NCBI RefSeq assembly: GCF_011759505.1
Contig: NZ_JAAOYO010000001.1
Span: 248,001 to 312,000 of the forward strand
Reading direction: 5' to 3'
Length of the DNA stretch: 64,000 nucleotides
From: Curtobacterium salicis
Lineage (GTDB): Bacteria > Actinomycetota > Actinomycetes > Actinomycetales > Microbacteriaceae
Position numbers and translations under genes: made by a program. The notes beneath the pieces were generated by a model that saw only the letters and a list, made by a program, of their open reading frames with translations, did not search any database and was not told where the DNA came from. Of the stretch, positions 48,504 to 57,457 are shown piece by piece. Each line of letters begins with the position of its first letter. Positions within the stretch are counted from its first letter, which is position 1.

Positions 48504-49465
48504 GCGAGGAGCAGGCGACGGAGGGTCCCGTGGGCCCGACCGCCGACCGCTCGGCACTGCCGGCGCACCGCAACCCGCCCGAGGTCGACCGGGTCGCCGC
48601 CGCGAAGGCCGCCGTCGCCGCCCGACGCGCCCGTGCCGCGGTGAAGGCCGCGGTGGCCGCCGGTGACCGGTCGCCGCTCGAGGTCGCCCGCTCCGCGTGG
48701 TCCGAGGACGAGTCGGTCGTCGCGACCACCGCGGCCGAACGCTCGCTCCGTGTCCGCGACCTGCTGACGAGCCTGCCGGGCGTCGGACCCGCCCGGGCCG
48801 AAGCCGTCATGGGTGCACTGCGGATCGCCCCGTCGAAGCGTCTCGGGGGACTCGGCAGCCGACAGCGGACCGAGCTCGCCGACTGGCTCGCCCAGCGCGG
48901 ACGCAAGCGCGCGGCGTCGAAGCTCGTCGTGCTCGCCGGACCCACCGCGGTCGGCAAGGGCACGGTCAGCGCGTACATCCGCGAGCAGTACCCCGAGGTG
49001 AACCTCAGCGTCTCCGCCACGACCCGCAAGCCCCGCCCGGGCGAGGTCGACGGCGTGCACTACTACTTCGTGGACGACGCCGAGTTCGACCGGATGATCC
49101 GCGACCGCGAACTGCTCGAGTACGCGACCGTGCACAACTCCTACCGGTACGGCACCCCGCGCCCGCCGATCGACCGCGCGCTGGACGCCGGCGAGAAGGT
49201 CATGCTCGAGATCGACCTGCAGGGCGCCCGCCAGGTGCGGGACGCCATGCCCGAGGCCGTCCTGGTGTTCCTGCTGCCCCCGACGTGGGACGAACTCGTC
49301 CGTCGGCTCATCGGCCGCGGCACCGAGTCGCCGGAGGAACAGACCCGCCGACTCGAGACCGCCAAGGTGGAGCTCGCGGCCCAGGACGAGTTCGACGTGC
49401 GGATCGTGAACTCCGATGTCAGCACGGCGGCACGCGAGGTCGTAGACTTGTTCTCTGCGCCCTGA
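48500..49465 (+). CDS. gmk: mIHF-guanylate kinase fusion
   Basis: A 321-residue fusion. Residues about 25-142 match the actinobacterial integration host factor (mIHF): a charged helical start ([14 protein letters not shown]), then the helix-two-turn-helix DNA-binding part [33 protein letters not shown]. Residues about 143-321 are a complete guanylate kinase: P-loop GPTAVGKGT (147-155), [31 protein letters not shown] and [10 protein letters not shown]. The two are separate adjacent genes in many actinobacteria. No second mIHF gene is in the window. GTG start overlaps pyrF by 4 bases; the ORF is continuous with no frame break. Confidence 0.94.
   Translation: MSEEQATEGPVGPTADRSALPAHRNPPEVDRVAAAKAAVAARRARAAVKAAVAAGDRSPLEVARSAWSEDESVVATTAAERSLRVRDLLTSLPGVGPARAEAVMGALRIAPSKRLGGLGSRQRTELADWLAQRGRKRAASKLVVLAGPTAVGKGTVSAYIREQYPEVNLSVSATTRKPRPGEVDGVHYYFVDDAEFDRMIRDRELLEYATVHNSYRYGTPRPPIDRALDAGEKVMLEIDLQGARQVRDAMPEAVLVFLLPPTWDELVRRLIGRGTESPEEQTRRLETAKVELAAQDEFDVRIVNSDVSTAAREVVDLFSAP
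49443..49448 (+). promoter_or_regulatory. Possible -10 box for rpoZ inside gmk end
   Basis: TAGACT, 46 bases before the rpoZ ATG and within the last codons of gmk. rpoZ also has its own GAGGAG Shine-Dalgarno. Confidence 0.35.
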
Positions 49466-49494
49466 CCGGTGCACCGACGACGAGGAGCAACCCC

Positions 49495-49758
49495 ATGGCC
49501 AACCCCCAGGGCATCATCGACCCGCCCATCGACGACCTGCTCAGCAAGGTCGAGTCGAAGTACGCGCTCGTGATCTTCGCCTCGAAGCGCGCTCGACAGA
49601 TCAACGACTACTACGCCGACCTGCACGAAGGCTCGCTCTTCGACAACGTCGGCCCGCTCGTCGACTCGACGATCGACGACAAGCCGCTCTCGGTCGCGCT
49701 CCACGAGATCAACGAGGACAAGCTGACCGTCACCAAGCAGCAGCAGCCCTCCGCCTGA
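49495..49758 (+). CDS. rpoZ: DNA-directed RNA polymerase subunit omega
   Basis: Omega helps assemble RNA polymerase by binding beta-prime. The 87-residue protein has the family core [26 protein letters not shown] and ends [15 protein letters not shown]. The start at ATG 49495 has GAGGAG upstream. gmk-rpoZ-metK-priA is a common actinobacterial order. Confidence 0.96.
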   Translation: MANPQGIIDPPIDDLLSKVESKYALVIFASKRARQINDYYADLHEGSLFDNVGPLVDSTIDDKPLSVALHEINEDKLTVTKQQQPSA

Positions 49759-49763
49759 TCCCG

Positions 49764-50972
49764 GTGAGTGCGCTCCGTCTGTTCACGTCGGAATCGGTGA
49801 CCGAAGGCCACCCCGACAAGATCTGCGACCAGATCTCGGACGCGATCCTGGACGCCCTGCTCACGGTGGACCCGCACGCGCGGGTCGCCGTCGAGACGAT
49901 GGTGACGACCGGGCTCGTGCACGTCGCAGGAGAGGTCACGACCTCCGGGTACGTCGAGATCCCGCAGCTGGTCCGCGACGTCATCACCGGCATCGGGTAC
50001 AACTCGTCCGACGTGAGCTTCGACGGCCGCACCTGCGGCGTCGAGATCTCGATCGGTGCCCAGTCTCCGGACATCGCCCAGGGTGTCGACGAGTCGCTCG
50101 ACACCCGCTCGGGTGCAGGCACGGACCCGCTCGACCGCCAGGGTGCCGGCGACCAGGGCATCATGTTCGGCTTCGCGACGAACGAGACGCCCGAGTACAT
50201 GCCGGTCGCCATCTGGCTCGCGCACCGTCTGGCCGAGAAGCTCGCCGCGGTCCGCAAGTCCGGCGAGCTGACGTACCTGCGTCCGGACGGCAAGACCCAG
50301 GTCACCGTCGGGTACGACGGCGTCACGCCGAAGACCGTCGAGACCGTGGTCCTGTCGACCCAGCACGCGCCGAGCGTCTCGCTCGAGCAGCTGACGGCCG
50401 ACATCACCGAGCACGTCATCCGTCCGGTCCTCGGCCTGGTCGACCTCGACTCGTCGCACGTCGACGTCATCGTGAACCCGACCGGACGCTTCGAGATCGG
50501 CGGCCCCCAGGGCGACGCCGGACTGACCGGACGCAAGGTCATCGTCGACACCTACGGCGGGGCCTCCCGTCACGGTGGCGGCGCGTTCAGCGGCAAGGAC
50601 CCGTCGAAGGTCGACCGCTCGGCGGCGTACGCGCTCCGCTGGGTCGCGAAGAACGCCGTCGCGGCCGGTCTCGCCGACCGCCTCGAGGTCCAGGTCGCGT
50701 ACGCGATCGGCCGTGCGAAGCCGGTCGGTCTGTACGTCGAGTCGTTCGGCACCGGACACGTGGACGACGCGACGATCGAGGCCGCGATCACGCAGGTCTT
50801 CGACCTGCGTCCGGCCGCGATCATCCGCGACCTCGACCTGCTGCAGCCGAAGTACGCGCAGACGGCGACGTACGGGCACTTCGGTCGCGAACTGCCGGGC
50901 TTCACCTGGGAGCAGCTCGACCGCGTCGAGGAGCTCCGCACCGCGGCAGGACTCGTCCCCGCCACCGTCTGA
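49764..50972 (+). CDS. metK: S-adenosylmethionine synthetase
   Basis: MetK makes SAM from methionine and ATP. The 402-residue protein has [17 protein letters not shown] at the N-terminus, the [12 protein letters not shown] signature, and the phosphate loop [16 protein letters not shown]. The GTG start is 5 bases after rpoZ. No SAM riboswitch is visible, as expected for an internal operon gene. Confidence 0.98.
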   Translation: MSALRLFTSESVTEGHPDKICDQISDAILDALLTVDPHARVAVETMVTTGLVHVAGEVTTSGYVEIPQLVRDVITGIGYNSSDVSFDGRTCGVEISIGAQSPDIAQGVDESLDTRSGAGTDPLDRQGAGDQGIMFGFATNETPEYMPVAIWLAHRLAEKLAAVRKSGELTYLRPDGKTQVTVGYDGVTPKTVETVVLSTQHAPSVSLEQLTADITEHVIRPVLGLVDLDSSHVDVIVNPTGRFEIGGPQGDAGLTGRKVIVDTYGGASRHGGGAFSGKDPSKVDRSAAYALRWVAKNAVAAGLADRLEVQVAYAIGRAKPVGLYVESFGTGHVDDATIEAAITQVFDLRPAAIIRDLDLLQPKYAQTATYGHFGRELPGFTWEQLDRVEELRTAAGLVPATV

Positions 50973-50979
50973 GGCCCTC

Positions 50980-53082
50980 GTGGCCACCGTCGCGCGTGTC
51001 GTCCTCGACTCGCCGCTCCCGCAGCTCGACCGTCTGTTCGACTACCGGGTGCCGGCCGAGATCGAGGACGACTGCGTGCCGGGAGTCCGCGTCCGGGTGC
51101 CGCTGCGCTCCGGCGCCCGGATGACCGACGCCTACGTGGTGGAGATCGTGGCCGACGACGCGCTGTCCCCCGAGAACGACTTCCCGGGGGAGCTGAGCGC
51201 CGTCGAGGAGCTCGTCAGCCCGGTGCCGGTGCTCGCACCGGAGGTCTGGCAGCTCGCGCGTGCCGTGGCCGACCGCGCCGCGGGTGTCGCCAGTGACGTG
51301 CTGCGCCTCGCCGTGCCGACCCGCCAGGTCCGGCCGGAGAAGGCCTGGCTCGCGCGCGACCGTGGCCACGTGCCGCCCCGGGTGACGGCGGTCCCGGTCG
51401 AGGGGTACGGCGACGCGGTCCTCGAGGGCGTCATCGACGCCGGCGGACGCGCCGCCGTCAGCGCGATCCCGCACCCGGTCCTCCTCGCCGCCCCCACCAC
51501 GACGGCCGCGGACGACGCAGACAGCACCGGCGACGCCGACAGCACCGACACCGGCGACGCGGACAGCACCGGCGACCCCGACACCGCCGACAGCACTTCG
51601 CCCGCTCCCACCTGGGTCCCCGGCTGGGCCGCCACCCTGGCGCAGGCCGCCGCACACACCCTGGCGGGGGAGCGGTCCGCCGTCATCGCCGTGCCCGACT
51701 TCCGTGACGTCGCCGACCTCGAGCGCGCCCTGCTCGTCCTCGTGCCCGCCGAGCGGGTGGTGCGGTTCGACGCCAAGCAGACGAACGGACAGCGGGCTCG
51801 CGCACTCCTCACCGCACGCACGCACCCCGTCGTGGCGATCGGCAGCCGCGCCGCCGTCTACGCGCCGGCGTCGGAGCTCGGCCTCATCGCACTCTGGGAC
51901 GACGGTGACCCGTCGTTCGCCGAGCAGCGCGCCCCGTACGTGCACACCCGTGACGTCGCCCTGGTGCGCACGGCCCAGTCCGGGGCCGCGCTGCTGATGG
52001 TGTCGCACGCCCGGAGCACCGACGTGCAGCGGCTCGTCGAGCTCGGGTGGTTGCGGGAGGTCAGCCCGTACCGTGCCCGGGTGCCGAAGGTGATCCCGAC
52101 GGCACACCAGACGAACGCCGACGGCTACGCCGCACAGGCCCGGATCCCGAGCAGCGCCTGGCGTGCGGCGCGCGAGGCCAGCCACGACGGTCCCGTGCTC
52201 GTGCAGGTGTCGAACCCCGGCTTCGGGACGGGCCTGGTCTGCACCGAGTGCGGGGAACGCGCGCACTGTCGGGTGTGCGGTGGTCCGCTCGGCAGCCCGC
52301 ACGCCGGGTCGACCCCGCAGTGCCGGTTCTGCGGCGCGCTGGCGGCCGGGTACCGCTGCCCCACGTGCGGGAACGGCAGGTTGAAGCCCGTCGGGCAGGG
52401 CGCCCAGCGCACCGCGGACGAACTCGGTCGTGCCTTCCCGAACACCCGGATCGTGGTGGCCGACGGGTCACGCCCGATCGACGAGGTCCCGGCCCGTCCC
52501 GCGGTCGTCGTCGCCACCCGCGGCGCCGAACCCGACGTCGCCGGTGGGTACGCCTGCGTGCTGCTGCTCGACGGCGAACGCATGCTGGCGCGCGAGGGGC
52601 TGCGCGTGCAGGAGGACGTCCTCCGGATCTGGGCGAACGCCGCGGCGAAGGGCGCCCCCGGGGCGCCGGTGTACCTCGTCGGCATCGGCGGGAAACTCGC
52701 GAACGCGATGGCCCTCTGGCGGCTCGACGTCCCCGCGCACGAGGAACTCACCGACCGTCGTGAACTGTTCTTCCCGCCGGCGGTGCGGGTCGCCACCCTG
52801 ACCGGGACGGACGAGGCGGTGACCGGCGCGATCGAGGCGCTCGGAGACGCACCGGTGGGTCCGGTCCTCGGACCGGTGCCGGTCGACGACCCGACGCCGG
52901 GGACGGTCCGGGCGATCGTGCGCTTCCCCTACGGGCACGGCACCGAGGTCGCGGCGACCCTCAAGGCCGAGGTGATCCGCCGGTCGTCGACGCGGCGGGT
53001 CGTGAAGGGCGGGACGAAGCGCCGCGCTGCGCCGGCCCTCCGGGTCCGGATGGACGACGCCGAACCGTTCTCGGAGGTCTGA
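50980..53082 (+). CDS. priA: PriA-family primosomal protein without helicase motifs
   Basis: A 700-residue PriA homologue of the actinobacterial type. The N-terminal 3'-DNA-end-binding domain is clear (VVLDSPLPQLDRLFDYRVPA), and the zinc region keeps eight cysteines (CTECG, CRVCG, CRFCG, CPTCG; about 420-465). The Walker A motif GxGKT is missing (the site reads TLAGERSAVIAVPD) and the Walker B DEEH is DDGD, so it should not hydrolyse ATP. This is known for mycobacterial PriA. An Asp/Ser/Thr-repeat linker sits at about 180-206. Start GTG 50980 lies 7 bases after metK. Confidence 0.9.
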   Translation: MATVARVVLDSPLPQLDRLFDYRVPAEIEDDCVPGVRVRVPLRSGARMTDAYVVEIVADDALSPENDFPGELSAVEELVSPVPVLAPEVWQLARAVADRAAGVASDVLRLAVPTRQVRPEKAWLARDRGHVPPRVTAVPVEGYGDAVLEGVIDAGGRAAVSAIPHPVLLAAPTTTAADDADSTGDADSTDTGDADSTGDPDTADSTSPAPTWVPGWAATLAQAAAHTLAGERSAVIAVPDFRDVADLERALLVLVPAERVVRFDAKQTNGQRARALLTARTHPVVAIGSRAAVYAPASELGLIALWDDGDPSFAEQRAPYVHTRDVALVRTAQSGAALLMVSHARSTDVQRLVELGWLREVSPYRARVPKVIPTAHQTNADGYAAQARIPSSAWRAAREASHDGPVLVQVSNPGFGTGLVCTECGERAHCRVCGGPLGSPHAGSTPQCRFCGALAAGYRCPTCGNGRLKPVGQGAQRTADELGRAFPNTRIVVADGSRPIDEVPARPAVVVATRGAEPDVAGGYACVLLLDGERMLAREGLRVQEDVLRIWANAAAKGAPGAPVYLVGIGGKLANAMALWRLDVPAHEELTDRRELFFPPAVRVATLTGTDEAVTGAIEALGDAPVGPVLGPVPVDDPTPGTVRAIVRFPYGHGTEVAATLKAEVIRRSSTRRVVKGGTKRRAAPALRVRMDDAEPFSEV
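51514..51597 (+). repeat. Asp/Ser/Thr repeat in priA linker
   Basis: Imperfect repeats encoding DADST, GDADST, DTGDADST, GDPDTADST. They lie between the N-terminal DNA-binding part and the degenerate helicase core. Confidence 0.7.
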
Positions 53083-53149
53083 GGCCCGAGACCCGGGGCC
53101 CGAGGCCCGGGGTGCGAGGGCGCTGGTCGCGGAACCCGCCCCGGACATG

Positions 53150-53187
53150 ACGGGAGGCCCGTGGCGATCCCGCCACGGGCCTCCCGT
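53150..53187. terminator. Bidirectional terminator between priA and DUF4383 gene
   Basis: A perfect 17-bp stem (arms 53150-53166 and 53171-53187) with an ATCC loop, between two convergent genes. The arms match parts of the hairpins at 12699 and 14605. Confidence 0.8.
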
Positions 53188-53203
53188 TCCGTCACCGCAG
53201 CTC

Positions 53204-53680
53204 TCAACGAGCGGTGCGCTCCGCACCGACCGGTGCACGACGGCCACGCGACAGCACGACGCCGAGGGCGACCATGCCGATGGCGAGGACCAGGTGCAGC
53301 CAGTTGTCGGCCGAGTTCAGCGGCACGAAGTTCGCGGCGCTGTCGCTGTTCGCGGTGAACAGGCCGTAGATCCAGAGCACGAAGTAGACGACGCCACCGA
53401 TGACCAGGTAGAGCCGGGCACCGCTGGCACGACGGGCGGCCAGGACGCCGACGACGCCGAAGAGCAGGTGCACGATGTTGTGCAGGACGGACACCTGGAA
53501 GATGCCGAGCAGCATGCCCATCGAGTCGTTGCCGGCGCCACCGAGGTCACCGGTGGTGAGGCCCGGGATGAAGCCGGCGAGCCCGACGAGCAGGAAGACG
53601 ATGCCGACGACGAGGGCGCCCTTCTGCACGGGCGTCTCGGCGAAGCTGGTGGGTGCGGGGGTGGAGAGTCGGTCTGACAT
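53204..53680 (-). CDS. DUF4383 membrane protein
   Basis: A 158-residue protein with four membrane helices (about 20-40, 60-85, 90-112, 130-148). The opening VQKGALVVGIVFLLVGLAGFIPG and the H-N-I-V-H pair in helix 2 are typical of DUF4383, a widespread actinobacterial family of unknown function. The start at ATG 53680 has AAAGGA 7 bases upstream on the minus strand. It is a lone gene facing priA. Confidence 0.88.
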   Translation of the reverse strand: MSDRLSTPAPTSFAETPVQKGALVVGIVFLLVGLAGFIPGLTTGDLGGAGNDSMGMLLGIFQVSVLHNIVHLLFGVVGVLAARRASGARLYLVIGGVVYFVLWIYGLFTANSDSAANFVPLNSADNWLHLVLAIGMVALGVVLSRGRRAPVGAERTAR

Positions 53681-53820
53681 GTTCGTTCCTTTCAGGGAAT
53701 TGCCTGTGAAGGTACCCGTGCGGCGACCGGGGTGTCCGGAGGTGCGGCGGATCCTCGCACCGGGGACAACCCAGGACGGGGCCACCCGTCAGGCCGCCCG
53801 CTCGCCGCTGCGGGTCGTGG

Positions 53821-53826
53821 GAGACT
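53821..53826 (+). promoter_or_regulatory. Possible -10 box for fmt
   Basis: GAGACT ends 6 bases before ATG 53833. It has the window's leaderless spacing with G in place of the first T. Confidence 0.35.
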
Positions 53827-53832
53827 GGTCCG

Positions 53833-54786
53833 ATGCGTCTCGTCGTCGCCGGCAGCCCCGCTGCCGCGGTCCCCACCCTCCGTGCTCTGGCGGCCTCCGA
53901 CCACGAGATCGTGGCGGTGCTGACCCGCCCGCCGACACCGCAGGGTCGGAAGCGCGTGCTCACGCCGACGCCGGTCGCGCAGGTCGCGGCGGAGCTCGGG
54001 CTGCCCGCCATCGAGGCCTCCCGCGTGGACGACGCCGTGACGGCCCGCATCGCAGCGCTCGACGTCGACCTCGGCGTGATCGTCGCGTACGGCGCACTGC
54101 TCCGCCGACCCGCGCTCGACGCCCCACGGCTCGGCTGGGTCAACCTGCACTTCTCGGACCTGCCGGCGTACCGCGGGGCCGCCCCCGTGCAGCGCGCCGT
54201 GATGGCCGGCGACACGACGACGGCGGCGACGGTGTTCCAGCTGGTCGAGGCGCTGGACGCCGGCCCGGTCTTCGCGGCCGAGCCGTTCACGATCGACCCG
54301 GAGGCCACCTCCGGCGAGGTCCTCAGCGCGATGGCGGTGACCGGCGCCGACGTGGTCGTGCGGGTCGTCGACGCCCTCGCCGCGGGCACGGCCGTCGCCA
54401 CCGAGCAGGTCGGTGAGCCCACCTCGGCCCCGAAACTGACGCTCGAGGACGGCCGCACCGACTTCGCCGCCCCGGCGTCCGTGGTGCACGCCCGACTCCG
54501 TGGCGTCACCCCGGAACCGGGCGCGTTCGCGCACCTCGGTGAGACCCGGGTGAAGCTGCTGCGGGCGCACCGGCTCGCCGCACACGACGGACGGCCGGGA
54601 GGCACGGGGGACTCCGCCCCGGACCTCGCCCCCGGTGCGCTCCGGCTCGTGGACGGCGCCCTGCTGGTCGGGACGGCGGACGAACCGCTCGTGCTGACCG
54701 AGGTGCAGCCGGCCGGCAAGAAGGCGATGGACGCCGCGGCGTGGGCCCGAGGGCTCGGACCGCTCGACGGGAAGGTGCTCGCATGA
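53833..54786 (+). CDS. fmt: Methionyl-tRNA formyltransferase
   Basis: Fmt formylates initiator Met-tRNA with 10-formyl-THF. The 317-residue protein has the active-site NLHFSDLPAYRGAAPVQ (Asn and His) and the Asp in EALDAGPVF, then the C-terminal OB-like tRNA-binding domain (about 205-317). def is not adjacent in this window; fmt is instead coupled by a 4-base overlap to rsmB, and rpe follows, an order common in actinobacteria. Confidence 0.96.
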   Translation: MRLVVAGSPAAAVPTLRALAASDHEIVAVLTRPPTPQGRKRVLTPTPVAQVAAELGLPAIEASRVDDAVTARIAALDVDLGVIVAYGALLRRPALDAPRLGWVNLHFSDLPAYRGAAPVQRAVMAGDTTTAATVFQLVEALDAGPVFAAEPFTIDPEATSGEVLSAMAVTGADVVVRVVDALAAGTAVATEQVGEPTSAPKLTLEDGRTDFAAPASVVHARLRGVTPEPGAFAHLGETRVKLLRAHRLAAHDGRPGGTGDSAPDLAPGALRLVDGALLVGTADEPLVLTEVQPAGKKAMDAAAWARGLGPLDGKVLA

Positions 54787-56405
54787 GCGCGGATCAGGGA
54801 CGTGCACGTGACGCGCAGCGGGGCCGGGGCAGCGGCAGCGGTGTCGGGCGGACCGGCGGACGACCCGGAGGGCGTCCACGTGAACCCCGTCAGGTGAGCG
54901 CCCGGCGTGTGGCGTTCGACGTCCTGCGCGCCGTCCAGGTCGACGACGCCTACGCGAACCTGCTCCTGCCGACCCGCATCCGACGTGCCGGCCTGAGCGC
55001 CCGGGACGCCGGCTTCGCCACCGAGCTCACCTACGGCACGATCCGGATGATCGGTCGCTACGACGTCGTCGTGGCCGTGGCGTCCGGACGCCGGGCGGAT
55101 CTCATCGAGGCCGACGTGCTCGACGTCATGCGCCTCGGCGTGCACCAGCTCCTCGGCATGCGGACGCCCACGCACGCGGCGGTCTCCGCGACGGTGGAGC
55201 TCGCCCGGGAGGTCGGCGTCGCGCGCGCCACCGGCTTCGTCAACGCCGTGATGCGGAAGGTCGCGGGCAAGACCCCGGAGGAGTGGGACACGCTCGTGAC
55301 GGCGGGCCTCGGCGGCGACGCCCTGCTCGCGACGCGGTGGTCGCACCCGGTCTGGGTCGTCTCCGCGCTCCGGGACGCCCTGGCCGCCGAACGGTCCCGT
55401 GACGAACTCGTCGCGCTCCTCGCCGCCGACAACGAGGCACCGCGGGTCCAGCTCGCGGCGCTGCCCGGCGTCGCCACGGCCGAGGACGTCGAGCAGGCGA
55501 CCGCGCGCACGACGGTGGACGACGACGCGGCGGAGGACGAGCCTCCCGTCCGTGCCGCCGCCGAAGTCGACCACGACGAGGCCGACCGTGACGACGCAGC
55601 GCGCGGGAGCGCGCGCGCCGAGACCGCGCCGCCCGCACCCGACCTGCCGGCCGCACCCGACCTGCCGGTCTCGCCCGTCGGGATCCGCGGTGTCACCGGC
55701 GACCCGGCCCGCGTCCCCGGTGTCTCAGCCGGCCGGCTGCGCGTCCAGGACGAGGGCTCGCAGCTCGCCGCCCTCGCCCTGTCCCGCTCGTCCGCCGTCC
55801 GCGCCGGCGAACGCTGGCTGGACCTCTGCGCCGGACCCGGCGGCAAGGCCGCGCTCCTCGCCGCCGAGGCCGCACAGGGCGGTGCCACGCTCACCGCCAA
55901 CGAACTCGTCCCGGCACGGGTCGGGCTCGTCCGGGAGGCCCTCCGCGACTTCCGGGACACCGTCACCGTGGTCGAGGGCGACGGCCGTCGCTACGGCCAC
56001 GACGGTTCCGGCGTCATGTACGACCGCATCCTGCTCGACGCCCCGTGCACCGGGCTCGGCGCACTGCGCCGCCGCCCGGAGGCCCGCTGGCGGAAGCAGC
56101 CGGAGGACGTCGCCGAACTCGCGCTCCTGCAGGAGGAACTGCTCGAGGCCGCGGTCCGCGTGCTCGCACCGGGCGGCACCCTGGCGTACGTGACCTGTTC
56201 ACCGCACCTGGCCGAGACGCGCGGGCAGGTCGACGCCCTGATGCGCCGGCACGGGGACCTGCTCGAACAGCTCGACACCGCCTCGGTGGTCCGCTCGGTC
56301 GCCGCACGTGACCCGCAGGTCGCCGACGGCCGGACCGTGCAGCTCTGGCCGCACCGGATCGGCACCGACGCGATGTTCATCGCGCTGTTCCGCCGCACCG
56401 CCTGA
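54783..56405 (+). CDS. rsmB: 16S rRNA (cytosine(967)-C5)-methyltransferase
   Basis: RsmB methylates C967 of 16S rRNA. The 540-residue protein has a Gly/Arg-rich disordered start (1-37), a NusB-like RNA-binding domain (about 38-190), an acidic/Pro-rich insert (about 245-300), and a Rossmann SAM domain with WLDLCAGPGGKAALLA. The two catalytic cysteines are C422 in LDAPCTGLG and C472 in YVTCSPH. The insert makes it longer than the usual 430-480 residues. It overlaps fmt by 4 bases. Confidence 0.94.
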   Translation: MSADQGRARDAQRGRGSGSGVGRTGGRPGGRPREPRQVSARRVAFDVLRAVQVDDAYANLLLPTRIRRAGLSARDAGFATELTYGTIRMIGRYDVVVAVASGRRADLIEADVLDVMRLGVHQLLGMRTPTHAAVSATVELAREVGVARATGFVNAVMRKVAGKTPEEWDTLVTAGLGGDALLATRWSHPVWVVSALRDALAAERSRDELVALLAADNEAPRVQLAALPGVATAEDVEQATARTTVDDDAAEDEPPVRAAAEVDHDEADRDDAARGSARAETAPPAPDLPAAPDLPVSPVGIRGVTGDPARVPGVSAGRLRVQDEGSQLAALALSRSSAVRAGERWLDLCAGPGGKAALLAAEAAQGGATLTANELVPARVGLVREALRDFRDTVTVVEGDGRRYGHDGSGVMYDRILLDAPCTGLGALRRRPEARWRKQPEDVAELALLQEELLEAAVRVLAPGGTLAYVTCSPHLAETRGQVDALMRRHGDLLEQLDTASVVRSVAARDPQVADGRTVQLWPHRIGTDAMFIALFRRTA

Positions 56406-56443
56406 CGGCCCGCCGGGTCGGTGGCTGCCCGGGCCCCGGCCGG

Positions 56444-56449
56444 TAGGCT
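56444..56449 (+). promoter_or_regulatory. -10 box for rpe, leaderless
   Basis: TAGGCT ends 6 bases before GTG 56456. Confidence 0.65.
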
Positions 56450-56455
56450 CGACGG

Positions 56456-57121
56456 GTGACGATCCGCATCTCGCCGAGCATCCTGTCCGCCGACTTCGCG
56501 AACCTCGAGCGCGAACTCCAGCGCATCGAGACCGCCGACATGGTGCACGTCGACGTGATGGACAACCACTTCGTCCCGAACCTCACGCTCGGCCTGCCGA
56601 TCGTGCAGCGCCTGCAGCAGGTGTCGCCGGTGCCGCTCGACGTCCACCTGATGATCACCGACGCCGACACCGAGGCGCCGAAGTACGCCGAGACGGGGGC
56701 GTCGAGCGTCACCTTCCACTTCGAGGCCGCGACCGACCCGGTGGCGACCGCCGCTGCGATCCGGTCGAACGGAGCCCGCGCCGCGGTCGCCCTGAAGCCC
56801 GGCACCCCGGTCACGCAGGTGCTGCACCACCTCGACGCCTACGACATGATCCTGCTCATGACCGTGGAGCCCGGCTTCGGTGGGCAGGCGTTCATGCGCT
56901 CGGTGATGCCGAAGCTCGCCGACGCCCGAGCCGCGGTCGACGCGTCCGGGCTCGACGTCTGGCTCGAGGTGGACGGCGGCATCGCGGTCGACACCGTGCC
57001 GGAGGCCGTCCGGAGCGGCGCCGACACCCTGGTCGCCGGGTCCGCGGTGTACGGCGGTGAGCCGGCGGCACGCATCACCGATCTCCGGGCCGCGGCGCAG
57101 CAGGCCCTCGCGGACCGGTAG
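56456..57121 (+). CDS. rpe: Ribulose-phosphate 3-epimerase
   Basis: Rpe interconverts ribulose-5-P and xylulose-5-P in the pentose phosphate pathway. The 221-residue TIM-barrel protein has ISPSILSADFANLE, the metal-site VDVMDNHFVPNLT, DVHLMI, and MTVEPGFGGQAF, then EVDGGI and VAGSAVYG. Its TAG stop is the first half of the hisE TAGCCT box. Confidence 0.97.
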   Translation: MTIRISPSILSADFANLERELQRIETADMVHVDVMDNHFVPNLTLGLPIVQRLQQVSPVPLDVHLMITDADTEAPKYAETGASSVTFHFEAATDPVATAAAIRSNGARAAVALKPGTPVTQVLHHLDAYDMILLMTVEPGFGGQAFMRSVMPKLADARAAVDASGLDVWLEVDGGIAVDTVPEAVRSGADTLVAGSAVYGGEPAARITDLRAAAQQALADR

Positions 57122-57124
57122 CCT
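57119..57124 (+). promoter_or_regulatory. -10 box for hisE overlapping rpe stop, leaderless
   Basis: TAGCCT begins with the rpe stop codon and ends 6 bases before GTG 57131. Confidence 0.55.
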
Positions 57125-57130
57125 GAGAGC

Positions 57131-57394
57131 GTGAAGACGTTCGACGACCTGTTCGCGGAGCTGACCGAGAAGGCGCGCACGCGCCCGGACGGCTCCGGCA
57201 CCGTCGCCGAACTGTATGCCGGCGTGCACCAGATCGGCAAGAAGATCGTGGAGGAAGCCGCCGAGGTCTGGATGGCGGCCGAGTACGAGGGTGACGAGCG
57301 CACCTCGGAAGAGATCTCGCAGCTCGTGTACCACCTGCAGGTCCTCATGATCGCGAAGGGCCTCACCCCGGCGGACGTCTGGCGACATCTGTAG
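57131..57394 (+). CDS. hisE: Phosphoribosyl-ATP pyrophosphatase
   Basis: HisE converts PR-ATP to PR-AMP, step 2 of histidine synthesis. The 87-residue all-helical protein has the E-E-x2-E type metal site in [15 protein letters not shown] and ends [10 protein letters not shown]. In this genome HisE and HisI are separate genes. hisG follows after 63 bases. Confidence 0.95.
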   Translation: MKTFDDLFAELTEKARTRPDGSGTVAELYAGVHQIGKKIVEEAAEVWMAAEYEGDERTSEEISQLVYHLQVLMIAKGLTPADVWRHL

Positions 57395-57457
57395 GGAGCG
57401 CGTCACCCCGCGCACCGCAGAGACCGTCACCGACCCCTCCTCCAGGAAGCAGACCTG

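Noticed and set aside
49764..49800. SAM riboswitch before metK
   Set aside because: metK starts 5 bases after rpoZ; there is no room for an aptamer.
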